Source of the DNA: Mucilaginibacter straminoryzae
GTDB lineage: Bacteria > Bacteroidota > Bacteroidia > Sphingobacteriales > Sphingobacteriaceae
Length of the DNA: 64,000 nt
Reading direction: 5' to 3'
NCBI RefSeq assembly: GCF_022953055.1
Contig: NZ_JALJEJ010000003.1
Span: forward strand, 186,001-250,000
The stretch's first letter is position 1. Every line of letters starts with the position of its first letter. The notes beneath the pieces are model-generated. The model worked only from the letters and a program-made list of their open reading frames with translations, was not told where the DNA came from and ran no database searches. This document shows positions 9,021-17,819 of the stretch, one piece after another. The position numbers were made by a program, and so were the translations under genes.

Positions 9021-9970
9021 TATTGCTTGAAGTGATTGATAATCAGGTTGGCAAGCTCGGTACCTACACGCTCTTGCGCTTCATTTGTAGAAGCACCGAT
9101 GTGCGGGGTTAATGAAATTTTTGGATGGGTAAGAATTTCTGCACGTGGGGTTGGTTCGTTATCGAACACATCCAGACCTGCAAAAGCTACTTTACCACTA
9201 TTCAATGCTTCAACCAGAGCAAGCTCGTCAATCAACCCGCCTCTTGAACAGTTGATTACGCCCACGCCTTTTTTCATTTTGGCGAACTCTTCCGCACCTA
9301 AAATCGGCTTTTCTATAAATGGTGTATGAAGGGTGATGAAATCGCTCTGGGCGATAATCTCTTCGGTAGTTGCAGCAGTTACGGGTACGCGTACGATAGT
9401 TCCGCCACCTAAAACCAGTTCCAGTTCAGGATCAAACGGGTAAAGGTCATAAGCAAGCACCGTCATGCCCAGGCCTAAAGCAGCTTTTGCTACCTCGCGG
9501 CCGATACGGCCAAAGCCCATAATACCCAAAGTTTTTCCGCGAAGTTCGATGCCTTTGGCATAAGCTTTTTTCAGGTCGTTAAACTTGGTGTTACCTTCAA
9601 CAGGCATTTTGCGGTTGCTGTCCTGAAGGAAACGCGCACCGGTGAACAGGTGACCTAATACCAGTTCTGCAACAGATAATGAAGATGAAGCCGGCGTATT
9701 ATAAACCGGGATGTTTTTAGATTGCGCGTATTCGACATCGATGTTATCTAAACCTACACCGCCGCGGCCAATTAATTTTAAGTTCGGGCAAGCGTCAATC
9801 AGGGCTTTACGCACTTTGGTAGCGCTGCGAACCGTAATTGCGTCGTAAGCCTGTAGTTTTTCAGGAAGTTCATCCTGCGGTATAGTCTGGGTATCTACCT
9901 GAAATCCAGCTTCTTCCAGTAATTTTTTTCCTACCGGATCTATACCGTCGTTAGCTAATATTTTGATCAT
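9020..9970 (-). CDS. serA: D-3-phosphoglycerate dehydrogenase
   Basis: First step of serine synthesis: oxidises 3-phosphoglycerate to 3-phosphohydroxypyruvate with NAD. 316 aa, the short form with no C-terminal ACT domain, so feedback inhibition through ACT is not expected. NAD-binding GFGRIG in the Rossmann domain, catalytic TVRSATKV (Arg/Ser-rich phosphate site), CSRGGLIDE, and the catalytic TPHIGAST histidine near the end. Downstream of serC on the same strand, with a degenerate repeat pair in the 79-base gap; probably one operon. Confidence 0.95.
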   Translation of the reverse strand: MIKILANDGIDPVGKKLLEEAGFQVDTQTIPQDELPEKLQAYDAITVRSATKVRKALIDACPNLKLIGRGGVGLDNIDVEYAQSKNIPVYNTPASSSLSVAELVLGHLFTGARFLQDSNRKMPVEGNTKFNDLKKAYAKGIELRGKTLGIMGFGRIGREVAKAALGLGMTVLAYDLYPFDPELELVLGGGTIVRVPVTAATTEEIIAQSDFITLHTPFIEKPILGAEEFAKMKKGVGVINCSRGGLIDELALVEALNSGKVAFAGLDVFDNEPTPRAEILTHPKISLTPHIGASTNEAQERVGTELANLIINHFKQ

Positions 9971-9989
9971 GATGAGTTAAGTTAAGCAC

Positions 9990-10047
9990 CATTTCCCTCT
10001 AAAGGGGAAGCATAAGTCTTTTATCCCCTTTTTATAGGGAGTGAGAT
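9990..10047. repeat. Degenerate REPIN-like pair between serC and serA
   Basis: Two worn copies of the GC-rich palindromic family: TTTCCCTCTAAAGGGGAAGC (~9991-10012) and, on the other strand, CTCACTCCCTATAAAAAGGG ending near 10047. It occupies most of the space between the serC stop (10050) and the serA start (9970), the same placement as the three better-preserved pairs. Confidence 0.6.
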
Positions 10048-10049
10048 AT

Positions 10050-11117
10050 TTATTTATTCTTTTCTGCAAATTCCTGCATAGCGTCAATCAGCACATGAAC
10101 GCTGGTGATTGGCAATGCATTGTAAATTGATGCTCTGAAACCGCCAACACTACGGTGACCTTTTACCCCAACGATGCCTTTTTCGTCGCAAAGTTTCAGG
10201 AATGGTTTTTCGTGTTCAGGGTTCTCTGCAACAAAGCAAACGTTCATATCAGAACGGTCTTCTTTAGCACAAACACCTTTGAACAGTGGGTTGCGGTCAA
10301 TCTCTGTATACAGTGCATCTGCTTTTGCACGGTTTTCCTTTTCGATCGCTTCTACCCCACCTTTGGCCTTTAACCAACGTAAAGTGAGCATAGATACATA
10401 GATCGGATACACCGGAGGGGTGTTATACATCGACCCACCTTCGATCTGTGTCTGATAGTTAAACATTGCAGGGATTTTGCGGTCTGCCTTGCCTAAGATC
10501 TCGTCTTTGATCACCACAAGCGTAGTACCCGCAGGACCCATATTTTTTTGCGCACCAGCATAGATCAGGCCGAAATCTGCTACATTGATCTTACGGCTGA
10601 AGATATCTGAAGACATATCGCAAACTACCGGTACCGGTGAAGGGAAGAATTGCTTCAGCTGGGTTCCGTAAATGGTATTATTGGAAGTGATATGAAAATA
10701 CGAAGCATCAGCAGGAATGGTAAAATCCTTCGGAATGTAAGTAAAGTTGCTTTCTTTAGAAGTTGCAACCACTTCAACATTGCCAAAATATTTCGCTTCT
10801 TTTAGCGCTTTGTTCGCCCATACGCCCGACTCGAGATAAGCCGCTTTACCGGTTTCCGGAAGCAGGTTGTAAGGTACCATCGCAAACTGAGTGCTGGCGC
10901 CTCCCTGCAGAAATAACACAGAGTACCCTTCGGGCACACCTAACAGTTCTTTCACCAGACGGACAGCTTCATCTAATACTGCTTCAAACTCTGCAGAACG
11001 GTGCGAAATTTCAAGGATGGATAAACCAATTCCGTTAAAATCTACTACCGCTTCAGCAGCCTGTTTCAGTACCTCGTGAGGCAGAATGCCCGGCCCGGCT
11101 CCAAAATTATGTTTCAT
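10050..11117 (-). CDS. serC: Phosphoserine aminotransferase
   Basis: Second step of serine synthesis (phosphohydroxypyruvate + glutamate to phosphoserine + 2-oxoglutarate), PLP-dependent; also serves pyridoxine synthesis in bacteria that use the DXP-dependent route. 355 aa, full length. N-terminal FGAGPGILP, substrate loop [12 protein letters not shown] lysine in [12 protein letters not shown], and C-terminal [14 protein letters not shown] (substrate arginines). First gene of the serC-serA pair. A hairpin (11131-11149) lies 14 bases before the start codon. Confidence 0.96.
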   Translation of the reverse strand: MKHNFGAGPGILPHEVLKQAAEAVVDFNGIGLSILEISHRSAEFEAVLDEAVRLVKELLGVPEGYSVLFLQGGASTQFAMVPYNLLPETGKAAYLESGVWANKALKEAKYFGNVEVVATSKESNFTYIPKDFTIPADASYFHITSNNTIYGTQLKQFFPSPVPVVCDMSSDIFSRKINVADFGLIYAGAQKNMGPAGTTLVVIKDEILGKADRKIPAMFNYQTQIEGGSMYNTPPVYPIYVSMLTLRWLKAKGGVEAIEKENRAKADALYTEIDRNPLFKGVCAKEDRSDMNVCFVAENPEHEKPFLKLCDEKGIVGVKGHRSVGGFRASIYNALPITSVHVLIDAMQEFAEKNK

Positions 11118-11130
11118 ATCAGTTATTAGT

Positions 11131-11154
11131 GACCAGGGGTTTACTGGTCGCCCC
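11131..11154 (-). promoter_or_regulatory. Leader hairpin just upstream of serC
   Basis: GACCAG (11131-11136) pairs with CTGGTC (11144-11149); a second pairing, GGGG (11136-11139) with CCCC (11151-11154), would interlock with it. The structure sits 14-37 bases upstream of the serC ATG. It may affect translation or be incidental; no known riboswitch class recognised. Confidence 0.3.
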
Positions 11155-11280
11155 GAAATTAACTAATTGAGATATATTTTTGGCAAAAAAATGATGTATT
11201 TATTAACAGGCCTTTATAATTAAAACCTTGTGATTAAAAACTTTATCAGGTGCGGGTATAAAAAACTACAAAATCGATAG

Positions 11281-11937
11281 TTAAAGAGGGTTTTTAAGGG
11301 TTCTGATCATGTGCAGAGGGTCTGCTGCAGAAAACACGGTATTGCCAGCAACAAGTACATTGGCACCTACAGAGATGAGGTTATTCACATTAAACTGGTC
11401 TACCCCCCCGTCAATTTCGATCAGCAGATCAGGGTTTTCTTTCGCTGCAAGCTCTTTCAGCTGGGCTATTTTACGGTAAGTATTATGAATAAATTTTTGT
11501 CCGCCGAAGCCTGGATTAACCGACATGATCAGCACCATATCCAGATCGGCAATGATCTCTGAAAGTAAATTGACCGGTGTATGCGGATTAAGCGCTACCC
11601 CTGCTTTACAACCCGCTTCTTTAATGCCCTGAACCGTACGGTGAAGGTGTGTGCAGGCCTCGTAATGAACGGTAATGCCATGTGCACCGCCTTCTGCAAA
11701 TTGTTTAATGTATCGGTCCGGGTCGACGATCATCAAATGCACATCCAAGGGCTTTTCTGCGATCTTGGCTACAGATTTTAATACCGGGAAGCCAAAGGAA
11801 ATATTAGGAACGAACAGGCCGTCCATGATGTCTACGTGGATCCAATCCGCTTCGCTTTGATTCAGCATTTCAATATCACGCTGCAAATTACCAAAGTCGG
11901 CAGCCAGGATAGACGGGGCAATCAGGTGGTTCATCAT
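11281..11937 (-). CDS. rpe: Ribulose-phosphate 3-epimerase
   Basis: Pentose phosphate pathway: interconverts ribulose 5-phosphate and xylulose 5-phosphate. 218 aa TIM barrel with APSILAADF at the N-terminus, the WIHVDIMDGLFVPNISFG metal/substrate block, DVHLMIVDPDRY, MSVNPGFGGQKFI and EIDGGV near the end; all catalytic regions present. A -7 box (11942-11949) ends four bases before the first ATG; the second codon is also ATG (11934), so the transcript is nearly or fully leaderless and the true start could be either. Confidence 0.95.
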   Translation of the reverse strand: MMNHLIAPSILAADFGNLQRDIEMLNQSEADWIHVDIMDGLFVPNISFGFPVLKSVAKIAEKPLDVHLMIVDPDRYIKQFAEGGAHGITVHYEACTHLHRTVQGIKEAGCKAGVALNPHTPVNLLSEIIADLDMVLIMSVNPGFGGQKFIHNTYRKIAQLKELAAKENPDLLIEIDGGVDQFNVNNLISVGANVLVAGNTVFSAADPLHMIRTLKNPL

Positions 11938-11941
11938 AGGG

Positions 11942-11949
11942 CAAAGATA
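11942..11949 (-). promoter_or_regulatory. -7 box TATCTTTG for rpe
   Basis: Exact TAnnTTTG on the minus strand, four bases upstream of the first of two adjacent ATG codons of rpe. With the usual 6-8 base spacing the transcript would start at or inside the ATGATG. Confidence 0.65.
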
Positions 11950-12020
11950 TAGAATTTATAAAGAGCGCTAAACCTATCGTGTTGGTTTATGATGCGATTT
12001 CTGAAGGAGAAAGTCCCAAC

Positions 12021-12045
12021 AAAAAAGGCCACCCATCAGGCAGCC
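12021..12045 (-). terminator. Terminator after trxB
   Basis: On the minus strand GGCTGCC-TGATG-GGTGGCC (stem with two G-U pairs) followed by TTTTTT. Lies 29 bases after the trxB stop. Confidence 0.8.
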
Positions 12046-12073
12046 TCGATATTTTATCTTCGTTAAGCTCTTT

Positions 12074-13033
12074 TTAAACTTCTAAAGCAGCAGCTTCTTT
12101 TGCGGCCAAATAACGTTCTGCTTCCAGCGCAGCCATACAACCTGTTCCGGCTGCTGTAATTGCCTGGCGGTAAACATTGTCTTGTGCGTCGCCACAACAG
12201 AATACACCTTCTACATTCGTCTGGGTGGTACCTGGTTTAGTCAGGATATAACCATGATCGTCCATATCTATCTGGCCTTTAAATACCTCTGTATTCGGGT
12301 GGTGACCAATAGCTACAAAGAAACCCGTTACATCGAGCACTTGCTCTTCATTGGTTTTATTATTGTGAACACGAACGCCTGTTACGTTCTGCCCATCGCC
12401 TACAATCTCTTTGGTTTCGGTATTGTAAACTACTTCAATATTTGGTGTGTTCAATACGCGGTTTACCATTGCCTTTGAAGCACGGAATTCGTCGCGGCGA
12501 ACCAGCATGTAAACTTTACGACAAAGTTTAGCAAGGTAAGTTGCTTCCTCGGCAGCGGTATCACCGGCGCCAACAATGGCAACATCCTGACCGCGGAAAA
12601 AGAAACCATCACAAACGGCACAGGCAGAAACACCAAAACCATTATATTTCTGTTCAGACTCTAAGCCCAACCATTTTGCTGAAGCACCTGTTGAAATAAT
12701 TACCGTATCTGCAAGAATGGTAACGGTTTCATCAACCACTACTTTATGTGGCGCACTGCTAAAATCAACCGAACTTACGTAGCCAAAACGGATGTCTGTA
12801 CCAAAACGCTCTGCCTGCTTACGGAAATCTTCCATCATCTCCGGACCCATAATTCCGTTCGGATAACCCGGAAAATTTTCTACATCAGTAGTTTGGGTTA
12901 GCTGACCGCCGGCCAACATACCGGTATATAAAACTGGTTTCAGATCGGCACGGGCGGCATAAATTGCAGCAGTATATCCGGCAGGTCCTGATCCAATGAT
13001 CAGGCATTTTACGTGTTCAGTATCTTGAGACAT
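12074..13033 (-). CDS. trxB: Thioredoxin reductase
   Basis: NADPH-dependent flavoenzyme that reduces thioredoxin. FAD-binding IIGSGPAGYTAA near the N-terminus, redox-active CAVC in the central NADPH domain, second dinucleotide motif VAIVGAGDTAAEEA, and C-terminal GVFCCGDAQDNVYRQ with the FAD contact. The frame stays open upstream to 13084, but a -7 box (13054-13061) lies inside that extension and the family start is at MSQDTEHVK, so I use the ATG at 13033 (319 aa, family-typical). Confidence 0.95.
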   Translation of the reverse strand: MSQDTEHVKCLIIGSGPAGYTAAIYAARADLKPVLYTGMLAGGQLTQTTDVENFPGYPNGIMGPEMMEDFRKQAERFGTDIRFGYVSSVDFSSAPHKVVVDETVTILADTVIISTGASAKWLGLESEQKYNGFGVSACAVCDGFFFRGQDVAIVGAGDTAAEEATYLAKLCRKVYMLVRRDEFRASKAMVNRVLNTPNIEVVYNTETKEIVGDGQNVTGVRVHNNKTNEEQVLDVTGFFVAIGHHPNTEVFKGQIDMDDHGYILTKPGTTQTNVEGVFCCGDAQDNVYRQAITAAGTGCMAALEAERYLAAKEAAALEV

Positions 13034-13053
13034 TCGGTATTTGAAATAATGGT

Positions 13054-13061
13054 CAAAAATA
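13054..13061 (-). promoter_or_regulatory. -7 box TATTTTTG for trxB
   Basis: Exact TAnnTTTG, 20 bases upstream of the ATG at 13033 and within the longer possible reading frame; decides in favour of the shorter TrxB. Confidence 0.5.
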
Positions 13062-13162
13062 AGCTTTTTAAACCCGGTTAACAAGGGTAAAGCATCAACC
13101 CATTGTAGATTTTGGCTGACAGAAGGATGAAATACTTTTCTTCAGTTATTACTTTTCCAGGC

Positions 13163-14338
13163 TTATCTCGGTTTATTCTTCGCCCAAACTCTGAGGAAAT
13201 TACCGCCCATTATTTTCTCCACGTCCGGCAAGCTGTAATTTAATGCAAGCAATGCTGCTGTTACCTTCGGGTAATCTGCTACGCTATCTAACCCCAGCGG
13301 ATAGGATTCCGCACCTTCGAAATCAGCCCCGATGCCGACATGGTCTGCTCCGATCAACTTCACCATATAGTCGATATGTTTAATTAGTAAACTTAACGGT
13401 GCACGGATTGCGTCCGATTCCGTCTTATACTTGGCATTGATCATATTTACTGCCCTGTCGTAGTCGTTGTACACTTTTACCAGCGAATCCAGTTCTGTTT
13501 TGTGCAATTTCAGGAAGGCGTCCTGTTTCTTGCTGTAAGTACTATCTAAAAAACCACTATAGAAATTCACAAATACCACGCCCCCTTTTTCAGCAATGGC
13601 TTTTAGCTGTTCATCCTTTAAATTTCGCTGGTGCGGGCAAAGGCTGTAAACGCAGCTATGCGAGGCGATTACCGGCTTAGTGCTCGTTTTTAAAACATCC
13701 CAAAAAGTGTTTTCACCTACGTGCGAAACGTCTACCATTACATTCAGGTCATTTAAACGCTTTACCATCTGTTTCCCCAGGTCTGTTAAACCCAGGTGAG
13801 GAAGGGAATCTTTCTTAAAACGCTCGTCCCGGGCAGAGGTGGCCCAGGAGGTACTGTTGTTCCAGGTAAGGGTAAGGTAAACCATACCGCGTTTGGCCAG
13901 GCTGTCGATATAGTCTAAACGGTCTTCGATCATGTGGCCACCCTCTACCCCGAAAGCTGCAGCCATTTTACCCATTCGGTTAGCAATAGCGATATCTCTT
14001 ACATTATGTACAAATTGAATTCGTCGCGGGTAGCGTTTAATCAGCGCATAAAGGCTATCGATCTCGCGGTTGGCATGTTTAAAGGCCGTTCCTTTTCCAT
14101 AATCATCTTCACACCAGATTGAAAAAATTTGAACGTCCAGTCCGCCCTCTTTTGCCTTCACCAGATCGAAAGCGCCGGTCGACTGTCGTTTACCCAGATC
14201 TGCACCAGATATTAACTGACGCGACAAAACATCATCATGCGTATCCACTACCGAAATACGTTCGTGTATGCGGCTGGCATTTTGCGCATAAGAAAAAAGG
14301 GAAGACAAAATAAATGCAGCGACAAGGAATCTTTTCAT
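13163..14338 (-). CDS. Secreted membrane-dipeptidase-like metallopeptidase (M19)
   Basis: 391 aa with a signal peptide (MKRFLVAAFILSSLFSYAQ). Peptidase family M19 (renal dipeptidase type), a zinc amidohydrolase fold: VVDTHDDVL gives the first two metal ligands, GVEGGHMI the bridging glutamate, DVSHVGENTFWDV and ASHSCVYSLCPHQRN the two later histidines, and GIGADFEGA the C-terminal aspartate. Hydrolyses dipeptides, often with D-residues, in the periplasm or outside; exact substrate unknown. Monocistronic by context. Confidence 0.92.
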   Translation of the reverse strand: MKRFLVAAFILSSLFSYAQNASRIHERISVVDTHDDVLSRQLISGADLGKRQSTGAFDLVKAKEGGLDVQIFSIWCEDDYGKGTAFKHANREIDSLYALIKRYPRRIQFVHNVRDIAIANRMGKMAAAFGVEGGHMIEDRLDYIDSLAKRGMVYLTLTWNNSTSWATSARDERFKKDSLPHLGLTDLGKQMVKRLNDLNVMVDVSHVGENTFWDVLKTSTKPVIASHSCVYSLCPHQRNLKDEQLKAIAEKGGVVFVNFYSGFLDSTYSKKQDAFLKLHKTELDSLVKVYNDYDRAVNMINAKYKTESDAIRAPLSLLIKHIDYMVKLIGADHVGIGADFEGAESYPLGLDSVADYPKVTAALLALNYSLPDVEKIMGGNFLRVWAKNKPR

Positions 14339-14485
14339 TGCCTAAATATAGTTTTTTAAGATAATATCAGCGGTAGCGCATTATAAATCCTTGGTATAAT
14401 TTTTAACTGTTAGTAAAAAAAAGGAAAACATTCGAGGCGCAATGGCGTTCTATTGTTGCATCTAATTGATTAACAGACAAAAACG

Positions 14486-14695
14486 ATGATTATGAAAAAG
14501 CACATGTTAAAATTCGCTATAGCGATAGCATTAACCGGAAGCATTGCTGCAGGTTGTAGCTCGCAAAAATCCGCAACTACAGGTATGGACAGCACCGGTA
14601 CCAACATGAGTTCGGGAACGTCCGGCGGTACAGGAACCACCAGCACACCTGACACCACCAAGCGCGACACTACCAAGCAAACGCCGGAACACTAA
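14486..14695 (+). CDS. Small Ser/Thr/Gly-rich lipoprotein
   Basis: 69 aa. Lipoprotein signal peptide ending at a lipobox (SIAAGC), then a low-complexity Ser/Thr/Gly/Lys tail with repeated DTT/DTTK segments (TPDTTKRDTTKQT). No recognised domain. The real start may be the second in-frame ATG at 14492 (MKKHMLKF). It ends directly before a strong terminator and stands alone between two minus-strand genes. A near-match -7 box (TATTGTTG) lies upstream around 14450. Real gene likely because of signal peptide plus terminator, function unknown. Confidence 0.7.
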   Translation: MIMKKHMLKFAIAIALTGSIAAGCSSQKSATTGMDSTGTNMSSGTSGGTGTTSTPDTTKRDTTKQTPEH

Positions 14696-14700
14696 GAAAA

Positions 14701-14737
14701 GCAAACGGCTGCCTGATCAAGTCAGGCAGCCGTTTGC
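14701..14737. terminator. Bidirectional terminator hairpin after small lipoprotein gene
   Basis: Perfect 16-bp stem, GCAAACGGCTGCCTGA (14701-14716) and reverse complement (14722-14737), 5-base loop; flanked by AAGAAAA on the left and AGTTATAT on the right. Serves the plus-strand lipoprotein gene and the convergent glycosyltransferase gene. Confidence 0.9.
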
Positions 14738-14756
14738 AGTTATATCTTAAAGTATA

Positions 14757-15722
14757 TTAAGCGCTTGCAACCACCGGTTTAATTACCTCGCCGTTTGCAT
14801 AAATCCGGCGAACCTGGTAGGTCTTTTTATTTTGTGACTCGAAGTAAGTGCGCACGTTGATCTCTGCCAGGATACCTAATGTGATCAGTTGGATACCACC
14901 AAGCAGGAAAATCAGTCCCAATATCAGCATCGGTTTCCCCCAGATATCGTGCCCCATAATTTTCAGCACCAGTAAATAGGCATTTATCAATACCCCCAGA
15001 AAGAACAATACAAAACCCACACTACCAAACAAGTGCATCGGTTTTTGAATGTATTTACGGAAGAAGACCATCAGGATCAAGTCGCTGATTACTTTAAAGG
15101 TGCGGTTAATACCATATTTAGATTTACCGTGGATCCGCGCATGGTGCGTCACATCTACCTGGGTAATACGAGCACCCTGTAGTTTTGCCAACACAGGGAT
15201 AAAGCGGTGCAACTCGCCGTAAAGGCCAAGATTTTCTGCTATTTCCCTGCGGAATATTTTTAGTGTGCAGCCGTAGTCTTTAATGTATACCCCGGTAAGG
15301 CGGCGGATTAACGCGTTGGCGATCTTACTTGGAATCTTCCGCAGAACCATTCCGTCCTGGCGGTTTTTACGGTTACCAGCAACTACATCCCAATCTTCAT
15401 CCTTCAACTTTTGCAACATGGAAGGAATATCTTTAGGATCGTTCTGCAGATCGCCGTCAAGCAGGGCTACGTATTCGCCGGTGGTATAATCTATACCCGC
15501 CGTCATGGCCGTACTTTGCCCGTAATTTTTACGCAGCTCTACCAGCTTGATACGGTCTGTAGCGTTGGCAATAATTTCTTTTTGTGTACCGTCTGAAGAA
15601 CCATCGTCTACAAAAATAACCTCATAATCAATGGTGTTAAGGGCATTATCTATAGCTGCAATAAGCGGACTGATATTTTCCTTTTCGTTAAGTACCGTAA
15701 TAACTACCGACAATTCGGGCAT
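14757..15722 (-). CDS. Glycosyltransferase family 2 with C-terminal membrane helices (DPM synthase/ArnC-like)
   Basis: 321 aa. N-terminal GT-A catalytic domain (SVVITVLNEKENI, FVDDGSSDGT, the ALLDGDLQNDP metal-binding region, and KDYGCTLKIFRRE), followed by two membrane helices (~residues 230-255 and 265-290). Family members move a sugar from a nucleotide donor to polyprenyl phosphate at the inner membrane face. Sugar and pathway not readable from sequence. A -7 box (15744-15751) precedes it by ~20 bases. Confidence 0.9.
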   Translation of the reverse strand: MPELSVVITVLNEKENISPLIAAIDNALNTIDYEVIFVDDGSSDGTQKEIIANATDRIKLVELRKNYGQSTAMTAGIDYTTGEYVALLDGDLQNDPKDIPSMLQKLKDEDWDVVAGNRKNRQDGMVLRKIPSKIANALIRRLTGVYIKDYGCTLKIFRREIAENLGLYGELHRFIPVLAKLQGARITQVDVTHHARIHGKSKYGINRTFKVISDLILMVFFRKYIQKPMHLFGSVGFVLFFLGVLINAYLLVLKIMGHDIWGKPMLILGLIFLLGGIQLITLGILAEINVRTYFESQNKKTYQVRRIYANGEVIKPVVASA

Positions 15723-15743
15723 ATGCGCAAGAAATTAAAGCTG

Positions 15744-15751
15744 CAAAGATA
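15744..15751 (-). promoter_or_regulatory. -7 box TATCTTTG for the GT2 gene
   Basis: Exact TAnnTTTG match on the minus strand, 21 bases before the ATG of the glycosyltransferase gene. Confidence 0.65.
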
Positions 15752-15788
15752 AGTTTTTTAGCAGTATGTCGGGAATACGCACATTGTG

Positions 15789-16145
15789 TTAGTGTCGGTT
15801 GTTCATTTCCTGCTTTCGCATGGGCATAGCATCTACCAGGGAAAACAGCTTTTGAGTACTGACCAACTGATGTGACCGAAGCTTCTCGCCACCATCTTTA
15901 CCAATTAATACCACCGTAAAGCCAGGCCGGATATGATTGCTCTTATAGACCGAAGTATTTTTTGGCGAATAATACCTTATTTCGACATCGCGCTCGTTTA
16001 AACCCTGCTCATCGTGTTTAAGAATTTGTTGTTGCAGATGCAACATATGCTGTGAAGATTGATCTGAAAAGACCATTAACATACGTTTGGGCTGCGGCTT
16101 ATTAATAATAGCGACAATAGCGGCGGTTAAAAGGTACCTGAACAT
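15789..16145 (-). CDS. DUF4174-family protein
   Basis: 118 aa. A thioredoxin-like/DUF4174 protein: RMLMVFSDQSS as the first strand, VVLIGKDGGEKLRSHQ, and the diagnostic C-terminal LVDAMPMRKQEM. No CxxC, so it is not a redox thioredoxin. The hydrophobic N-terminus (MFRYLLTAAIVAII) may be a signal or short anchor, suggesting secretion. Function of the family is unknown. Confidence 0.8.
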   Translation of the reverse strand: MFRYLLTAAIVAIINKPQPKRMLMVFSDQSSQHMLHLQQQILKHDEQGLNERDVEIRYYSPKNTSVYKSNHIRPGFTVVLIGKDGGEKLRSHQLVSTQKLFSLVDAMPMRKQEMNNRH

Positions 16146-16208
16146 AACAGCATAACTGCTTTTTAGCGCGTTTGTTATTTAATATTTATAACAATATTGC
16201 TACAAGGG

Positions 16209-16250
16209 TGGCCTCTCCCCAAACCACTCTCCCAAAAGAGAGGGGCTTAT
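16209..16250 (+). repeat. Single copy of the REP-like palindromic repeat
   Basis: GGCCTCTCCCCAAACCACTC followed by TCCCAAAAGAGAGGGGCTTA: same unit and polarity as at 3129, 34207 and 43901, without an inverted partner. Lies in the gap between divergent genes (DUF4174 gene and mtaB). Confidence 0.8.
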
Positions 16251-16343
16251 TATTTTCTAACGGAAAAGTCAAAAAGCGATTTATACCTGGTTTGAGCGAT
16301 TAAAGCGCAGCGTGTTTAGTTTCACCCTTAAAGCTAAAAATCT

Positions 16344-16351
16344 TATCTTTG
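16344..16351 (+). promoter_or_regulatory. -7 box TATCTTTG for mtaB
   Basis: Exact TAnnTTTG ending ten bases before the mtaB ATG (16362); predicts a leader of only a few bases and rules out the in-frame TTG at 16356 as start. Confidence 0.7.
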
Positions 16352-16361
16352 CGCGTTGGAA

Positions 16362-17681
16362 ATGAGTAAGAAAGTAGCTTTTTATACGCTGGGTTGCAAG
16401 CTGAACTATTCGGAGTCTTCTGCTATTGGGCGTCAGTTTAACCAAGCTGGTTATCAAACGGTTCAGTTTACAGAACAGCCGGATGTGTTTGTTATTAATA
16501 CCTGTTCGGTAACAGAGAACGCGGATAAAAAGTGCAAGAAGATTGTTAAAGAAGCGCTAAAAGTTTCTCCCGCCGCGTATGTGGTTATCGTTGGGTGTTA
16601 TGCCCAATTGAAACCGCAGGAAATTTCTGAAATACCGGGTGTGGATATGGTACTTGGTGCGGCAGAGAAATTTCAGATCATCGATTATATTAACGACCTC
16701 ACCAAACAACCAAAAGCATTAGTCTACAATCAGCCCGTTTCTGAAGCTAACCAGTTTGTAAGTTCTTATTCATTTGGCGACCGTACGCGCACTTTTCTAA
16801 AAGTTCAGGACGGTTGCGATTACTCATGTACCTTTTGTACTATTCCCCTTGCCCGTGGCAGCAGCCGCAGCGATAATATCGATAATATCGTTGCGCAAGC
16901 TGCAGAGATTGCCGCATCGGGTGTTAAAGAAATTGTACTAACGGGCGTAAACATCGGCGATTTTGGTCTACAGGATGGCAAGCGTATCAACCGGTTTATT
17001 GAACTGGTACGTGCGCTGGACGAAGTTGAGGGGATAGACCGTATCCGGATCTCTTCAATTGAGCCAAACTTGTTGACTGATGAGATTATAGAATTTGTAG
17101 CGACATCTAAAAGGTTCGTTCCACATTTCCACATCCCGCTGCAATCAGGTTCAGATAAGATTTTAGGACTGATGCGTCGCCGGTATAAAAGAAAATTATA
17201 CGCAGACCGTGTAGCGAAGATTAAAAAGCTCATGCCCGATTGCTGTATCGGGGTAGATGTAATTGTTGGCTTCCCCGGCGAAACCCGCGAGGATTTTATT
17301 GATACCTATAATTTCCTGAACGACCTGGATATCTCCTATCTGCACGTGTTCACCTATTCTGAACGTGAAAATACTTTAGCAAAGGAAATGGTGGGCGTAG
17401 TTCCGGGTTCAACCCGTGCAGAGCGGAGCAAAATGCTGCACATCCTTTCAGACAAAAAGCGCCGCGCATTTTATGAATCGCAGATCGGGCAACATCTCCA
17501 GGTATTGTTCGAGGGGGATATTAAAGATGGTTATATGCACGGTTTTACCCGCAATTATGTAAAAGTTCGTGCAAAATATGATCCCGTACTGGTGAACGAA
17601 TTGCGTAACGTAAAGTTAACCGGTATTTCTGCCGAGGGTGAAGTTGACATAATGGAACCGGAAGAGATTCTGGTGCATTAA
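16362..17681 (+). CDS. mtaB: tRNA t6A37 methylthiotransferase MtaB-like (radical SAM)
   Basis: 439 aa from the ATG at 16362. UPF0004 domain at the N-terminus with three cluster cysteines (TLGCKLNYSES, NTCSVTENADKKC, VVGCYAQ), the radical SAM motif CDYSCTFC for the second 4Fe-4S cluster, and a C-terminal TRAM region. The GCKLNYSES and TLAKEM blocks favour MtaB (converts t6A to ms2t6A at position 37 of tRNAs reading ANN codons) over MiaB or RimO. A near-leaderless promoter lies directly upstream. Confidence 0.93.
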   Translation: MSKKVAFYTLGCKLNYSESSAIGRQFNQAGYQTVQFTEQPDVFVINTCSVTENADKKCKKIVKEALKVSPAAYVVIVGCYAQLKPQEISEIPGVDMVLGAAEKFQIIDYINDLTKQPKALVYNQPVSEANQFVSSYSFGDRTRTFLKVQDGCDYSCTFCTIPLARGSSRSDNIDNIVAQAAEIAASGVKEIVLTGVNIGDFGLQDGKRINRFIELVRALDEVEGIDRIRISSIEPNLLTDEIIEFVATSKRFVPHFHIPLQSGSDKILGLMRRRYKRKLYADRVAKIKKLMPDCCIGVDVIVGFPGETREDFIDTYNFLNDLDISYLHVFTYSERENTLAKEMVGVVPGSTRAERSKMLHILSDKKRRAFYESQIGQHLQVLFEGDIKDGYMHGFTRNYVKVRAKYDPVLVNELRNVKLTGISAEGEVDIMEPEEILVH

Positions 17682-17819
17682 CGTTTCTTCTGCTGAAATT
17701 TAACCACATACAATTATTCCTGCTTTAATCGCGTTACAAGCTTGTTAACTGTAACTTGATGTTTACTAAAAGATAGGGATTAATAATAAATCCTATATTC
17801 GCTACCAAAATATCTACTG

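Noticed and set aside
14470..14676. 68-aa minus-strand ORF over the small lipoprotein gene
   Set aside because: Val/Pro-rich antisense reading of a Ser/Thr-rich gene; the plus strand has a lipobox and a terminator.
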